From NCBI GenBank assembly GCA_001687465.1, contig LVLI01000576.1, positions 1 to 57,118 on the forward strand: 57,118 nt of DNA. Reading direction: 5' to 3'. The notes beneath the pieces were generated by a model. The model worked only from the letters and a program-made list of their open reading frames with translations, made no database searches and was not told the origin of the DNA. The position numbers and the translations under genes are program-made. Source of the stretch: Halocafeteria seosinensis (taxonomy: Eukaryota; Sar; Bigyra; Bicosoecida). Below, one piece after another: positions 10,491-22,300 of this stretch; positions within the stretch are counted from its first letter, which is position 1, and each line of letters starts with the position of its first letter.

Positions 10491-12557
10491 ATGAGCCATG
10501 ATGCTGCCACAATGCCCTACGCCCACCGTTTGGATGGCTTGAATGCGCCTTCGGTGTGGCACGAATTCAATCCTTTAGCGCAGCAGTACGCAGGTAAGAC
10601 TGGCTCAGCTGCCCCCAAACTTACCGCCGTCCATCGTCGTAGAACGTGTATCTGTGCAGCGGTCAACCTCGGACAAGGTGCTCCGAACTGGCAGGCGCCA
10701 CGATTCCTCAAGGAAGCGCTCAAGCGCGCTACGGATGAGGATTTCAACCAATACGCTCGCGCAAGTGGCCACATGCCTTTGGTGGAAGAATTAGCTAAGC
10801 ACTACACAAATGTCATTGGACGTACAATTGACCCCAGTACCGAGGTACGTATAATACAGCTTGGGGTTCACCACATCTGGCACAATTCCACCTGTCCGGG
10901 TGGCTGTGGAGCTGCAGATTACTACCACGATTGGAGCTTCCGAAGCACTCTACGCTGCTGTCCACGCTTACATTAACACGGGAGATGAGGTACGGTGACT
11001 GTGCCGTGTATGGGGGCTTAACTCATCGTGTATGACTTCATCAAGCGGCTATTCAATACCTCCGCGTCCAGGTGGTAACGCTGGAACCGGCATTTGACTT
11101 GTATACTGCTCAGGTGCGTTCAATATGGTTTGGTTCCATCGGTCTCCCAAAAGGAGTATTCTTTGCTCGCCGCCAACTTTGAACAGGTGAAAATGGCGGG
11201 AGGCATAATGAGATACGTGCCACTGAGGTTAACTGACGGAAAGGATGGCCAGCAACGACGTAAGTAGCCAGCCAATTGACTAATGGGAACAATTAGCATC
11301 TACAGCTACAGCCCGAGTGCTGTATGTATCTCTAATACTGCAGGATGGTATCTAGACATGGAAGAGCTTGAGGCAGCCATCACGCCAAACACGAAGATGT
11401 TCATTCTGAACACGCCACATAATCCCACCGGAAAGACATTCGATGCCGCAGAGCTGGAAGAAATGGCGAAGGTGTTTGAGAAACACCCTCAAGTACTTGC
11501 TGTCAGTGGTAGGTCATAATTACCAACCACACTATAGAGACAAGGAAGAGACCTGTTAACGAGATTCCAAAATGTCTGCGCAGATGAAGTATATGAACAC
11601 ATGACCTACGACGGAAAGAAACATGTGCAGCTTGCGAGCGTACGCGATATGTGGAAGCGGTAAGTTATGCACGCGGTAAGAGCAGCGAATTTGCTCAGAG
11701 ATAATAGTTTGATATATTATGGCTCATTCAGTACCTTAACGGTGTCATCCGCCGGGAAGACGTTCTCTGTAACAGGGTGGAAAATCGGATGGGTCGTCGG
11801 GCCTTCTCATTTAGTCAAGGTAATAGATTCCTGTTGAAATTTTTAATATGCGTATCAATGCGATTTACCTTGAGGCGCATGCAGGGTATAATGCTGGCAA
11901 ACACCTGGATTCACTTCGCTGCTGCAACACCGTTGCAACAGGGACTAGCATACGCGTTCCAGGAGAGCATGAACGCGTATGAGGGATCTCCTAAGTATGT
12001 TTGTCTGGTCGGGAATTAGTTAGCGGCATGTCCTCTTGTAGGCTACGACCAATTATCTTACAGCTACTTCGACTTTTTAAGGAGTGAGTATTTGCGGAAA
12101 AGGGAAAAGCTAGCCACCGCTCTTCGTGACGCTGGTTTGGAACCAATCCTTCCGGAAGGCGGCTTCTTGTAAGTGGATGGATTCTTCAATGCTTTCCATG
12201 AAGATAAAGCCTAAATCTGCATTTGCTACAGTATCATGGCTGACACAAGCTCTGTGGAAATCCCTCGAGCATATTTGGAGGCTTCCACAGAATCCTGCCC
12301 CAAGATGCAGCGCGACTGGGCGTTTTGTAGGTAAGACCCGGGTCTTTGCGGAAATAAGGATTTTGAAGTAAGCAAGTTCTATTCAATGTATCCGCAGGTG
12401 GATGACTATAGAGAAAGGGATATGCGCAATACCACCAAGCGCGTTTTATCAGGAGGAGGATAAACACCTGGCCGCCAATTTGGCAAGGTTCGCGTTTTGC
12501 AAGACAGACGAAGCATTAGATGAAGCGGCGAAAATTTTGAAAAAGCTGCGACAGTAG
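10491..12557 (+). CDS. KYAT1: kynurenine-oxoglutarate transaminase / cysteine-S-conjugate beta-lyase family
   Basis: Twelve exons (10491-10593, 10660-10844, 10918-10989, 11072-11113, 11187-11259, 11344-11508, 11584-11659, 11732-11819, 11885-11994, 12064-12168, 12232-12330, 12398-12557) give 425 aa, the usual length for this fold-type I PLP aminotransferase. Diagnostic features include NLGQGAPNW near the N-terminus, TTIGASEALYAA (cofactor phosphate site), NTPHNPTGKTF, SDEVYEHMTYDG and the PLP-lysine motif SAGKTFSVTGWKIGW with the Schiff-base lysine at residue 248. It converts kynurenine to kynurenic acid or transaminates Gln and aromatic amino acids using 2-oxo acids. KYAT1 and KYAT3 cannot be separated here. 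One exon is only 42 nt. The stop codon lies 6 bp from that of the convergent MYG1 gene. Confidence 0.93.
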
Positions 12558-12563
12558 CGCTCA

Positions 12564-14447
12564 TCACCCCTCTAGGGCTTTTTTTGCCATTTCCAGGGCA
12601 CCCTCATACGAGGTATTGCCACCTATGAACCCACTTGCATCTGCAGCAAGCATACTAGGCTTTGTGCCTTATGACAACGCCATGCATTACGTTCTACGAC
12701 TTACGAACGAAAACGCATCCTTCTATTCCCGAGATGCTTTCAAGTTCAGAGCCTCGTTGCCCTCTCCAGGCTTCGGGTAATGGCTTTCGCAGTGCAAAGC
12801 TGTCACGTTCCAGTGGGGCTCCTTGAATTCGCCTGAATCGTGGAGTTAGCTCCGCTTGTGGTATCCGCAAATTATTGTTCGACCAGAAGTCTGAACTTAC
12901 CAGTTTCCTCTGTTGTCTTGGAACAGGACATACTTGGTCCTCCCTGGGATACCGAGTTCCTCTTCTGCATTTGTAGTTATATGCAAGCAATTGAAAAGCA
13001 ACTGAATGAATACGCGAGCTTGTTATATCGTACCAATGTCGAATAGGTGCGCTTGCCATGGACAGAATCGAGATAGAGCTATAATTTCTTTCGAAGGGTG
13101 CACCTGAGAAACCCGCGTCACAGTGAATTCCTCTCAAAAGTGTTTATGATGACAATGAATCGTTCCTACCTTTGCCGAGTTCTCGATGGCATCGTATACA
13201 TACTCTCTAGCGGGTAGCCATTGATCGAATTTTCCGAGAACGATCTCGACGAGCTCGTCAACAGCAGTGATCATCTGCATCATTGCAATGATTGACGTTT
13301 TAGAGATGGTGACGATATGGTCGCATGCGGCCTGTGCAACGTACCGCGCGCTTGAACGATCTATTCTCTACTTCTGGGGTTTGCTCTTCATCCCACGAAG
13401 GATTCAAGCGGCCCACTCGTGAGCTCAAGTGGGTACCAAATGTGTACCTGTAAGCACAATCGTAGCAGTCAAAAACTCTCATGCGGGTTCAAACGATAAG
13501 TCTTCCTCTGTCTCACCTAGGCTCGTCACAAACATCGACACCGTTATCGATAGCATCGATTTCCTGGATCATGTCCTTGTAGGTCTTGTCATATAAGACA
13601 TCAATGTTACGTGTCGAGCGCTGCGATTGTGGTTTAATGTCTCACTTAGGTTTACCATCGCTACGTTTTACAGTGTATCACAACTAGTATAAAATACCTG
13701 AGCTGCCTGTTTTGTGCTCATGGAAGTGATAGCGTTAATGACCTCTTTCCCGAAGTGCCTGCAAAGCATCGACAACGTCACCAGCTAACGGGTCTCGTCT
13801 TCGCACGAGAAGGCAATAATGTCATACTTGTACACCAGTCCTGCACTAGATAGTCTGATGGAGTAGTTCTCCATAGTACCTTGGAACTCTGGTTGATGAT
13901 GATCGAATCTATTCCTGTAAACCAATGTGCTGCATTCATGTTAGCAAAGATGTAACTCTAGGGTCCGTACCTGGACGCGTCATACTCTCCTCCAACATCC
14001 ACTACGATATGAGCATCATTTATAATCTCGGGAGTCCGAGTTCGGACAATTGCTGCACATGTTAGAGCATCATACGTACGGGTATTTTGGTGCTGACTCC
14101 GACTACAAGACTGGACTGTACGGGAGAAACACCTACGGATATTGGCAAACTGAGGCAGTAATTTCAGCATGGCGCACGCGAGCGCCTCATCGCAGTGAAA
14201 TTTCCCATGGTGAGTACAAATATATGACGTATCCTGTAAAGAATTAGATTTAGGGTAAGTTCGTATCCACTTCGTGATCTTTGAAGGCTTTGGGCATTAA
14301 ACTACGCACATTATTTGGCTTCTCACTAAGGACGTCCGTTGAAGCAAGGTGGTCCCGGAATTTTTTCCATCCTTCGGTTTTGCCAACTTCTTGAAATAAT
14401 TGCTCTGCGGTGGCCATATCTGTTTTGGCTCGTTTGGAGCTGTTCAT
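12564..14447 (-). CDS. MYG1: MYG1 family exonuclease (UPF0160)
   Basis: Twelve exons on the minus strand: 14447-14271, 14233-14137, 14052-13971, 13914-13828, 13758-13698, 13620-13517, 13447-13345, 13274-13170, 13103-13034, 12964-12901, 12832-12705 and 12640-12564. They sum to 384 aa, matching the family length. Metal-site motifs are all present: THHGKFHCDEA (residues 66-76), VVDVGGEYD (Asp110) and the DHH of RFDHHQ (123-125). Further landmarks are EIDAIDNGV, LSSRVGRLNPSWDE, RFCPWQAHL, PLPEAWRGQRG and SGFIGGNTS near the end. MYG1 is a DHH-type 3'-5' RNA exonuclease acting in nucleus and mitochondria of animals and fungi. The first exon's donor (GTGGAT) is weak, so the first ~59 residues are the least certain part. 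It converges on the aminotransferase gene. Confidence 0.92.
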
Positions 14448-15266
14448 CGCCTGCCCGACGGGAATACTTGTAGGCGCTCTAAGGGAGACCACGGACACAA
14501 TACCCTTTCGTTGGAACAAACCACGGACACACAAGTGTATTACCATTGTTTAGACAGGGTAGAAGCGGCAGGAAGCGGTTCAATTCCTTGGATAACGTGG
14601 CATACACAGACATTTCAGGTCGATTCCACTCCAACTTCACAAAGTTTTCGCCCTTCTTCAACTCCCCACAATGATTGTCGTGTATCCTCAGTGCGGAAAG
14701 CCGGCATATCAGGGGAGCTCCTCAACGGAAAGGTCGAACCGAAGGGGCACAACAGGGGGAGGTGGAATGGGCGGGACAGAGCCGTACCCTTTGTGCTCTA
14801 AATGCCCTGAAAGTCCTTTTTGTTGTTTTGTAGTTGCCTCACCTTGAAGAAGCAACAAAGTGATAGTCGATCTTTGCTCAACGACCTCGTATATGGGTTG
14901 TATTCTATGTCTACATTCCCTGTGTTGGTTGTACATTGCACGTCTAGAACAAGCAAGTCATTCTGTCCAATTATTGCTGTCTTGAGGGTCTCTATACAGG
15001 TAAGAAAACCTAATTAAACCACATGGCTACGCTTTTCAAAAGCAAAATGGCTGATATGTGCTCTGTGAGCTATGATAGTCCGCTTGAGAGGCAAGTCATG
15101 GGATATAGTATCCTCCCACACCATGCCACGTTACCATGGCTGAGTGGGGGATCTATCGTCCCCGTGTTAAGCTCGCAAGACAAGCGAGCACTCATGTATT
15201 AACTGCCACTTGCATGTTACCTGACAGTCTCTGAGAGGCTTTAATCTTGTCCCTGTTGTGTATACA
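14448..15266. other. divergent intergenic region between MYG1 and DEK-HMG genes
   Basis: About 820 bp with only chance-like frames; the largest (14400-14801 plus) overlaps MYG1 exon 1 on the opposite strand. It probably carries the promoters of both neighbours. There is a purine-rich GGGGGAGGTGGAATGGGCGG run near 14754-14773. Confidence 0.4.
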
Positions 15267-17437
15267 ATGCCTGCAGTTACACAAGTGCTCCTACGTTCCT
15301 CTGAAACAACTAAAAAGATGGATCTACACCATGATCCTCATGATTTTCCCAAACTGGGTCAGGTAAGTCGAAAACCTTTCCCATTTTCCCCACCTTTTCT
15401 CGATTTCTGCTCCCCTTGAGCATTTGATGGGTGGTCTACTAGAATTCCATTCATATAGAGGCACTCAAAGGGGTGGAGGAAGGGAAGGAAGAGAAGAATG
15501 AAGAGTTTTCGTCTCCGGGTTGAAGTGCTTCAACGTGCGTTGGGTTGAAGCTGACGCCGCGGGAAGCAAAACCAGCTACTTTTCTGACTGAGCTACGCCA
15601 AGAGAATCCAAGCACATAAGACCACTTGTTCAGTTGGTCTCTTCTAAGAAACCTTCATTGCCTAAATCTTGATGCAAATGACAGTCATTGTCATGGCATA
15701 AATGAGCATGCCTCATCAACGTACTGGAGCGTGTATGATTGGGTTGGGCTTCTTCGTTTTTCATTGACACATGCCATGAATCTCTTGATGGGGCATGTTT
15801 TGTGAAATAACTGGGAGGGGAAGTAGTTTCTGGGTATTCAACATCACTTGACATTGACAAACCAGTTTAACATTTCCCTTCTTGTCCCCTCTGTGCCAAG
15901 GGGGGATGCCTGCGTGTTCCCTTCTCCTTTTTTGCCCCTGTTGGTTCTACCTATGGACCCCTCTGTACCCTCACATCAAGTGTCCCCTTTGAGCAAGCCC
16001 TTGAGCCCCGCTCCTTCGTTTGGGTGGGTCCTTTGTCGGGGGGAGAAACTACAAAAAACAGTGCGGGGAGCCTACAGGGCAAGACGTAAGGCAACAAAAA
16101 TCATGAGGAATTTTCCTGTTTCCCCTTGCAGCCCCCTATGGACCCGGGAAGCCGCCCCAAGGGACTTCAGCTACCACAGGTAAGTTACAATGCATAAAAG
16201 ACGTAGCAAACAGGCAAGGAATGTTTGCGAAAATACCCAGTTGAGTTGGTTGATTAGTTTCGTGCCTTTAACTGGTTGGTCTGACAAGCTTGTGTAACTC
16301 CGTTTTATTCCGTTGACAATTCCAGGGAATCGGCACTCCACTTGGGGACATCCTCGCTGTCAAAGATGGTCTTCAGCGTGTAGAGGCGGATTCTGACGTT
16401 CTTAAAGGACTACACATGCTGATGTATAATAACGCTGGGAAGAAGACCCAGAGAAAGAGAGATATTCGGCTGTTCTACGGGTTCGACCCAACTGACGGAA
16501 AACACGAATTGCGAAAGGAGCAACTGCTCGCGACCAAGACTTGGACGGTACGTATTGATGGAACCACACAAGTTTCGCATCTTCTTCTAGTTCTACGATG
16601 CTGTTGGCTAGTGTCTTTCCACAGACGGATCAATTAAAGTCAGTATGTCAACTACTCGGACTGGAAAGAGGCGGAAACAAAAATGCGTTGGTTAACAGAA
16701 TTATTGATTTCCTCTACAATCCTGACCCGGCGGTCACTCGAGTACCTTCAAAAGTAAGTATTGTTTATTTTCTGCGGCTAGTGTACTGATTCTTACTCAA
16801 CTTATATTTATTTTCGCTCATCAGTCCCAACGTTCCGCTAAGGGATTGAATGCACCACGTAAACCGAAGAAGGATCCCGATGCTCCAAAGAAACCCATGA
16901 CGGCTTACTTTGCGTTTGCGCAAGAAGTGCGCCCACACTTAAAGGCTCAGTACCCTGAAAGGAATGTGACCGATATTGCCAGAATCATTGGAGAAAAATG
17001 GAGGGAGCTGAAGGACTCCCAGAAGAAGCCATACGAGGCTATCGCAGCTAGAGACAAAATGCGCTACGAGCGAGAAATGGCTCGCTACCAGCCACCTCCT
17101 GAGTCAATTCAGACCGGCAAGAAGAAGCGCGATCCCTATGCTCCAAAAAGACCCCGCTCAGCATATTTCTTGTTCGCTAACGATAAACGCCAAGAAGTCG
17201 CTTCCACAAATCCTGAATTCTCTGTGCTGGATGTAGGACGGAAACTCGGGGAATTGTGGAGAAATCTCGACCCTGCCTCAAAAAAAGTATGTTAGTACCT
17301 TGTCTTTCACCATTAAGATATCAGTGCCGCAATGATTTTGAATGCAGATATATGAAGAGGCATCTATCCGCGATAAAGTGAGGTACGAGCGAGAGAAGGC
17401 AGCCTACGAGCGAGGGCAGCTGACTCAGCAACCCTAA
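15267..17437 (+). CDS. chromatin protein: DEK SAP-box domain plus two HMG boxes
   Basis: Six exons: 15267-15362, 16132-16179, 16326-16547, 16625-16753, 16825-17286 and 17348-17437, for 348 aa. Residues about 49-165 match the DEK pseudo-SAP/SAP region: GIGTPLGDIL, then LHMLMYNNAGK, IRLFYGFD, and LKSVCQLLGLERGGNK with IIDFLYNPD. HMG box 1 (about 178-245) has DAPKKPMTAYFAFAQE and IIGEKWRELKDSQKKPYE. Box 2 (about 263-333) has YAPKRPRSAYFLFAND and KLGELWRNLDPASKK. DEK and HMGB proteins bind distorted or supercoiled DNA and shape chromatin, so a nuclear architectural role is expected. The start uses an in-frame ATG at 15267; ATG 15318 and ATG 16137 are alternatives. Intron 1 (767 nt) is about ten times longer than most others in the window. 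Confidence 0.85.
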
Positions 17438-17615
17438 GAATTCAGGCAATAACGGAGACCTGGCATGTATATACTAATTAACTAGCAGCCCCTTCAGAGG
17501 TTGCTTCTGTAATGCAGTGATATGTAAACCTACACGGTGGAGTTAACAAAATAAACTGCGTACTGATATGTAAACCATTTTGAATATACTAAGTTACTTG
17601 GTGCTTCTGCTCTCA

Positions 17616-18726
17616 TCACAATGGGCGAATGAATACCTGGATGAAACAGTTATCGTCCACCTCAGCCTGTTGTAAATGATGTTCATCTATAAGTTCACGT
17701 CCTTGGTACATGAGCCTTTGTCGCTGGGGAAGAAGCCCTTTGCCTGCCCATTTGTTTGGTGAGCCTTTATGTCCGTCCCATTTTCCCTGACCATTCGGTA
17801 TAATTCAAGTTGTAAAGCTAAACGTTGGATATTCTATAGCCTTCAAAAGAACAATTACTTACTTCTCGTAATTCCTTGTGTAGCGCATTTTTCAACTCTG
17901 CAACTGTCTGATTACTCTTGAATTGCATCTGAACGTCTTGTTCCATATTCTCCGGCTGTGAAAAAGGCCACGGAGAGCGAATGAAGCTTCGCTTTAGAGC
18001 AGTATCTCTGACGTTGGGAGCTACTTACTGTACCACATATCCTAAACTTTATAGTCATAGAAACTGGATCCCCTTTATGAGGTATTTGCTGTCTTTTTCT
18101 TCTCTTAGCTTCTTCTTGGCTGATTAAATTCCGGGGAAGGCTAAAGCAGTATAGCGGAATATTATATTCAATTCCTTGTGAGTCATAGCACCACTCCAAC
18201 GTTCCATAAGGAGTTCGTATATCGGCGGCGTGTAAAATTGTGTTTGCTGTTTCGTAGTCATTCGATTCACAGACAAGCTCAGCCACCATACGCAGATTAT
18301 CCCGACTCCGGGCGTTACCCGTGACGAACGAATCCCAAAAGTCCTGCAGAACCACAAGCGTTGGCGGATTACCAAATTTTCACATTTAAGAAAGAGGAGT
18401 ACGCAAACCCTTTTCTTTCACACATACACTACGCATTCTGTCAATATCGTCCTTCGTTACCAGGTATGGATGATCCCAAGCTTGAGGCGGCCGAATTTGG
18501 TGCGGCGTCGCGGGGTCAGCTATGCGTTCATCCACTGTACTCCGTTGTTGCACGCCTGCGCAGGTCATTTATAGTCGACATAAGCGTGTGTATAGCGACG
18601 TGAGAGATAGTACGTCGACGTAAGAGATAGTATATCGACAAAATACTTCTGCCGGGAACTTGGCTTACCTGGAGGTCCATTATTTTCCCCTCCGGAATTG
18701 GCCGTGCTGCTAAAGCCACAACCCAT
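17616..18726 (-). CDS. UBTD: UBTD family ubiquitin domain-containing protein
   Basis: Five exons on the minus strand (18726-18669, 18555-18428, 18343-18029, 17955-17863, 17786-17616) give 254 aa, close to the 227-234 aa of animal UBTD1/2. The protein starts MGCGFSS, a good N-myristoylation plus palmitoylation signal, as in UBTD1 (MGN). Residues about 45-165 are the UBTD N-terminal domain: W-x-HPYLVTKDDIDRMR, FWDSFVTGN, ESNDYETANTIL, TPYGTLEWCYDSQGIEY and PLYCFSLPRNLI. The C-terminal part is ubiquitin-like: TVAELKNALHKEL, QRLMYQGREL and the final strand CFIQVFIRPL. The family stabilises or scaffolds E2/E3 ubiquitination complexes, probably at membranes through its lipid anchor. The gene converges on the DEK-HMG gene 178 bp away. 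Confidence 0.88.
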
Positions 18727-19308
18727 TCCCTTACTGTACGGTACGTGTATACTGTGCTGGTACTCTGATCTGAAATGAAGAAAAGACCCCCTTCTGTATG
18801 GGTGGGTTACCGGGGAGAAATCTTCGCAGAATACTCCTCTTGCAGAGCCCAATCTCTCTATTCGCGTGATATTTTCAACCCAGGCCGTTCCATACACATA
18901 TCCGCCATCATCTACAACAGAGATCCACGGGTAACATGAACAAGGTACACCGAATTCGTCGTGTATACGTGGCCAAGACCACAGAAAGACTGGCACAAAA
19001 GTTTATCATGTTGAAGATCAAATCGTTTTCGACGAAACTTTTCGTGGTCAATGGCATCGAGGCGGAAGTGTAATGTAACTACTGGTAGTACAAGATACAG
19101 ACAAAAAAGTGGGAGCGCTTCACACAAAATACTGAGACAAGTTCCCTTGGATGATTGTCTTATTTTTCCTCGGAAAGTACGAATTCACCCATTCCCTCAC
19201 TTACGATGAGTGAACCGAACAGATACATCCAAACTGAGTATCCCAAAGGGCAACAACGAACGACGAAAATAGCAGCGCAATCCTAAACTTTCCTCCTTTG
19301 CGAGAAGT
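18727..19308. other. intergenic between UBTD start and a large downstream ORF
   Basis: The minus-strand frame that continues upstream from the UBTD exon 1 (to 18996) is open but in a different frame context and is taken as 5' leader. No separate gene was seen. Confidence 0.45.
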
Positions 19309-22300
19309 TCATTCGGAGGGAACAGGCACAACACGCTGAGACTTGGTCCTCTCTTCTGCTTGCGTTTCGGATGTCGCAGTGTCGTAACTGTTGTCCTGGG
19401 GACGATTCACTTCCTTTGGTGCCTGGCGGCGCTTGCGTTTATGTGCTCGACGCGGAGGTGGACGGGCGTGGCCCCTTCCGCGGCTAGCAGAACTCTTCTT
19501 ATGCTGGGTAGACACGGACGACATCCTCTCGCGTATCTTACGGTGAATTTCCTCATGGACCTTTTCATAATGCAAATCTGATATATCCTCGACGCTACTA
19601 TCAGTTGTGTCTCCATCAACAGCCTCACTGCACTTGTACCCGCCCAAGTCAATGTAATCAGGTGCAGTGCGGTCTATGGGGGTGTCTTCGTTAGCCTTTT
19701 TAGATTCCTTGTTTTCCGATACAGGAACCTTCCTTCCCTCCTCATCAAAGAAGCGATCCCAAGCAGTCTCTGGGCGCCTCCAATTCGATCCCGATCCGTA
19801 ACCGTAGCCCGGCACGGCACCATACTTGTCCCAAATTTTCGTCCCTTTGTCGACAGTACCATCAATAACAGCAGTCCCTAGATCAACAAATTGTGGTGTA
19901 TGAACGCTTGACTGGGCATACGCATCCCAAGCAGAAGCAGCAGAATCCGAGAGCCGGCTACTGACACTACCACTACTGCTCTGAGGTGACAAAGGCGTTC
20001 CCTTCGCTGCTTCGCTGGAGAATCCGAAGCTCCTAAACGACGACTCATTTGCTTTGCCTACGTCGTTGTTCTGTGGTGCATATGGTTTCAATGCAACCAT
20101 CACGGATGAGGACTGCTGTCCGGTGTCTTCAGTCTCAGTAGAACCCTTTCTTTCTTGGCCAATCTTCACCGCACCCGTGGAGAGAAGGTAGTGTAGGCGC
20201 TGATCGTGAGTCATCTGCTCCCACGGCGTATCCGAAGGAACAGGTATGAGTCGCAGAGGAGAACGACCAGTAATGGCAAGCCATGTCGATTCCCGTTCCA
20301 GTAATGAGCAGCTGTCGTAGTCTCCTTCCTCGGCGGAGGAAGCACTTGAAGTACCACCAAAAGACTGAAACCTGGGGAGGCCATACTTTCCGTTTTCGTA
20401 CTCCTCGTCTCGCGGAGTCCCATAACTGTTTAATGAAGACATGCTGTCTTGTCTTATAGGTGTCATGGGTGAAGCAGAACCGTCGCACGGCGACCATGCC
20501 CCACCTTGCTGGAAGTCGCGATGGCGCTTGCTCGATGATCGAACTGGTTGGAAACAGTCTACCAATTCCTTTAAGGACGTCGTATGGGTTCGAAGTTCAG
20601 GTGAGGATTTCAATGCCGCCGCAGCTCCGGAACCACACACGTATGCACCACACAAAGCATCACCAGTTGCCAGCGGTGAATCACTATCCCCTGTAGCATC
20701 TCTAACTACTTGCAGCGGATCAAAAGTTGGAATGATTGAGGTGACAAACGCTTTGGCAATCTCCCTCCTGTTTGCTTTAGTCTTTTCGCGAGGCATGCCT
20801 TCACCTGTCGGGGGTTGAACTGCGCTGCCTCCACTGTAATACTTTGAAATTGTGTCAGAGAGGCTGCTAGTATCCCATCCAGCATCCAGTAGTTTGTCAA
20901 TAGTCTGATCCTGAGCGCATTTTTCTACTGCTTGGTCTATAGCATCGTCGTATCGCCGTCGAGCCTCGCTGATTATGGCAGCTAGCACCGTCAGCGACGG
21001 TAAATTTGTCGAATTCTGTGAAACCTCAGGAGCGTACACATGGGAGTTCAATGGGGACACAACTGCTTGGTTCGGGCACAGTAAACGATGAATGGTTGCC
21101 GCAATATTATCGATTTGCCGAACCTCACGAAACATTTTACGTTTCCATTGTTCAACAAAATTCGCCTCATTTTCTCTTGCACATGTTTCCGCGATTCTCT
21201 CTCCCTCTACGGGTTTACAATGAGACTGCAGCGAAGCCACTGCTGCTGTGGCAGCTACAGTCATCATGAGAAGGCGGCTACTACCACTCTTCTCCTTAAC
21301 ATTATTCACTAAATGCTCAAGATAAAACTGCCGTACAGCAGGAGAATGCCGGTATCCTAACGACGGTGCCCTCTTTACCAGTTCCTGTATATCGGCACTG
21401 TGAAGTTTCAATGCTGGGAGTAGAGCCAGTAACCGGTTAATGTCGACTCTCATTGGAGCTTGAGGGTGGAACTGTCCATTTGACGGCTTGCAGTTGGAGT
21501 CACTGTTGCTACAGTTCATGTCCATGCTTCCCTTTTTGCCGGAGTCCTGGGCATCACTCGTATGGGAGCGCGCAGGATCGACGCTTCCACTGCCCCCTTC
21601 TTCCAAGGGCGAGTTGTAGAGCACTCCACAGTGCTTCAGCTTCTCATATATACTCTGTACCCACCTGAAAACATCGTCACCCCCTGTGTCTTCTTTTCCA
21701 GTTTCTGAGTGTCTAAGTTTCGGTTGCACAGATTCTTTTACTTTGTTTACTAAACGAAGTCGATTATCGATAGGCCCTTCCGCAAACTCCTGAAGAATTT
21801 CTAGGCAAATTAAGGAAGTATCTGCTTCCGCAGACTCGTTATCAACTTCAGGATAGGCATTCTGCCAAAAACGTGACAGCTCCTTGAGCATAGAATTATC
21901 CTTGGCATCCTCCTTGGACTCAGGATTACGCTCTTTAGTCTCAGCATTGTTGCCCTGCAAAGTGCCATCTTTAGCGGCACCAGTGTCTTTTGAGTCCATT
22001 GTTGTGTCTTCCGTGTCACCGTTAGGTATAGTTGTCGCTTCATCTGTGCCTCCACCAAACTCTGACAAGAAGGCGGCTCCACTGGACCCAGTGGAATCAG
22101 GTTTCAAGTGACTTGATGCCAAGCTAGCGAATAACTTCGCTATATGTTCTTCTGTTGAACTCCTTGCCGTCAACGCTAGTCTGAACGTTTCATCCAAAAC
22201 CTGCGCTAGCTTGCGTACACTCCGAGTCCCTAGTGACCGGAGTAAGCGCCTCCTCTTCCGGCGAACATCGAGCGCGGCGCTCAACGCTGACGATGAGTCG

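Noticed and set aside
14400-14801. 133-aa plus-strand frame near MYG1
   Set aside because: It lies opposite MYG1 exon 1 and its leader; MYG1 is confirmed by twelve in-phase exons with family motifs.
18565-18996. 143-aa minus-strand frame upstream of UBTD
   Set aside because: It runs through the UBTD exon 1 donor and 5' leader; the spliced UBTD model explains the coding signal better.
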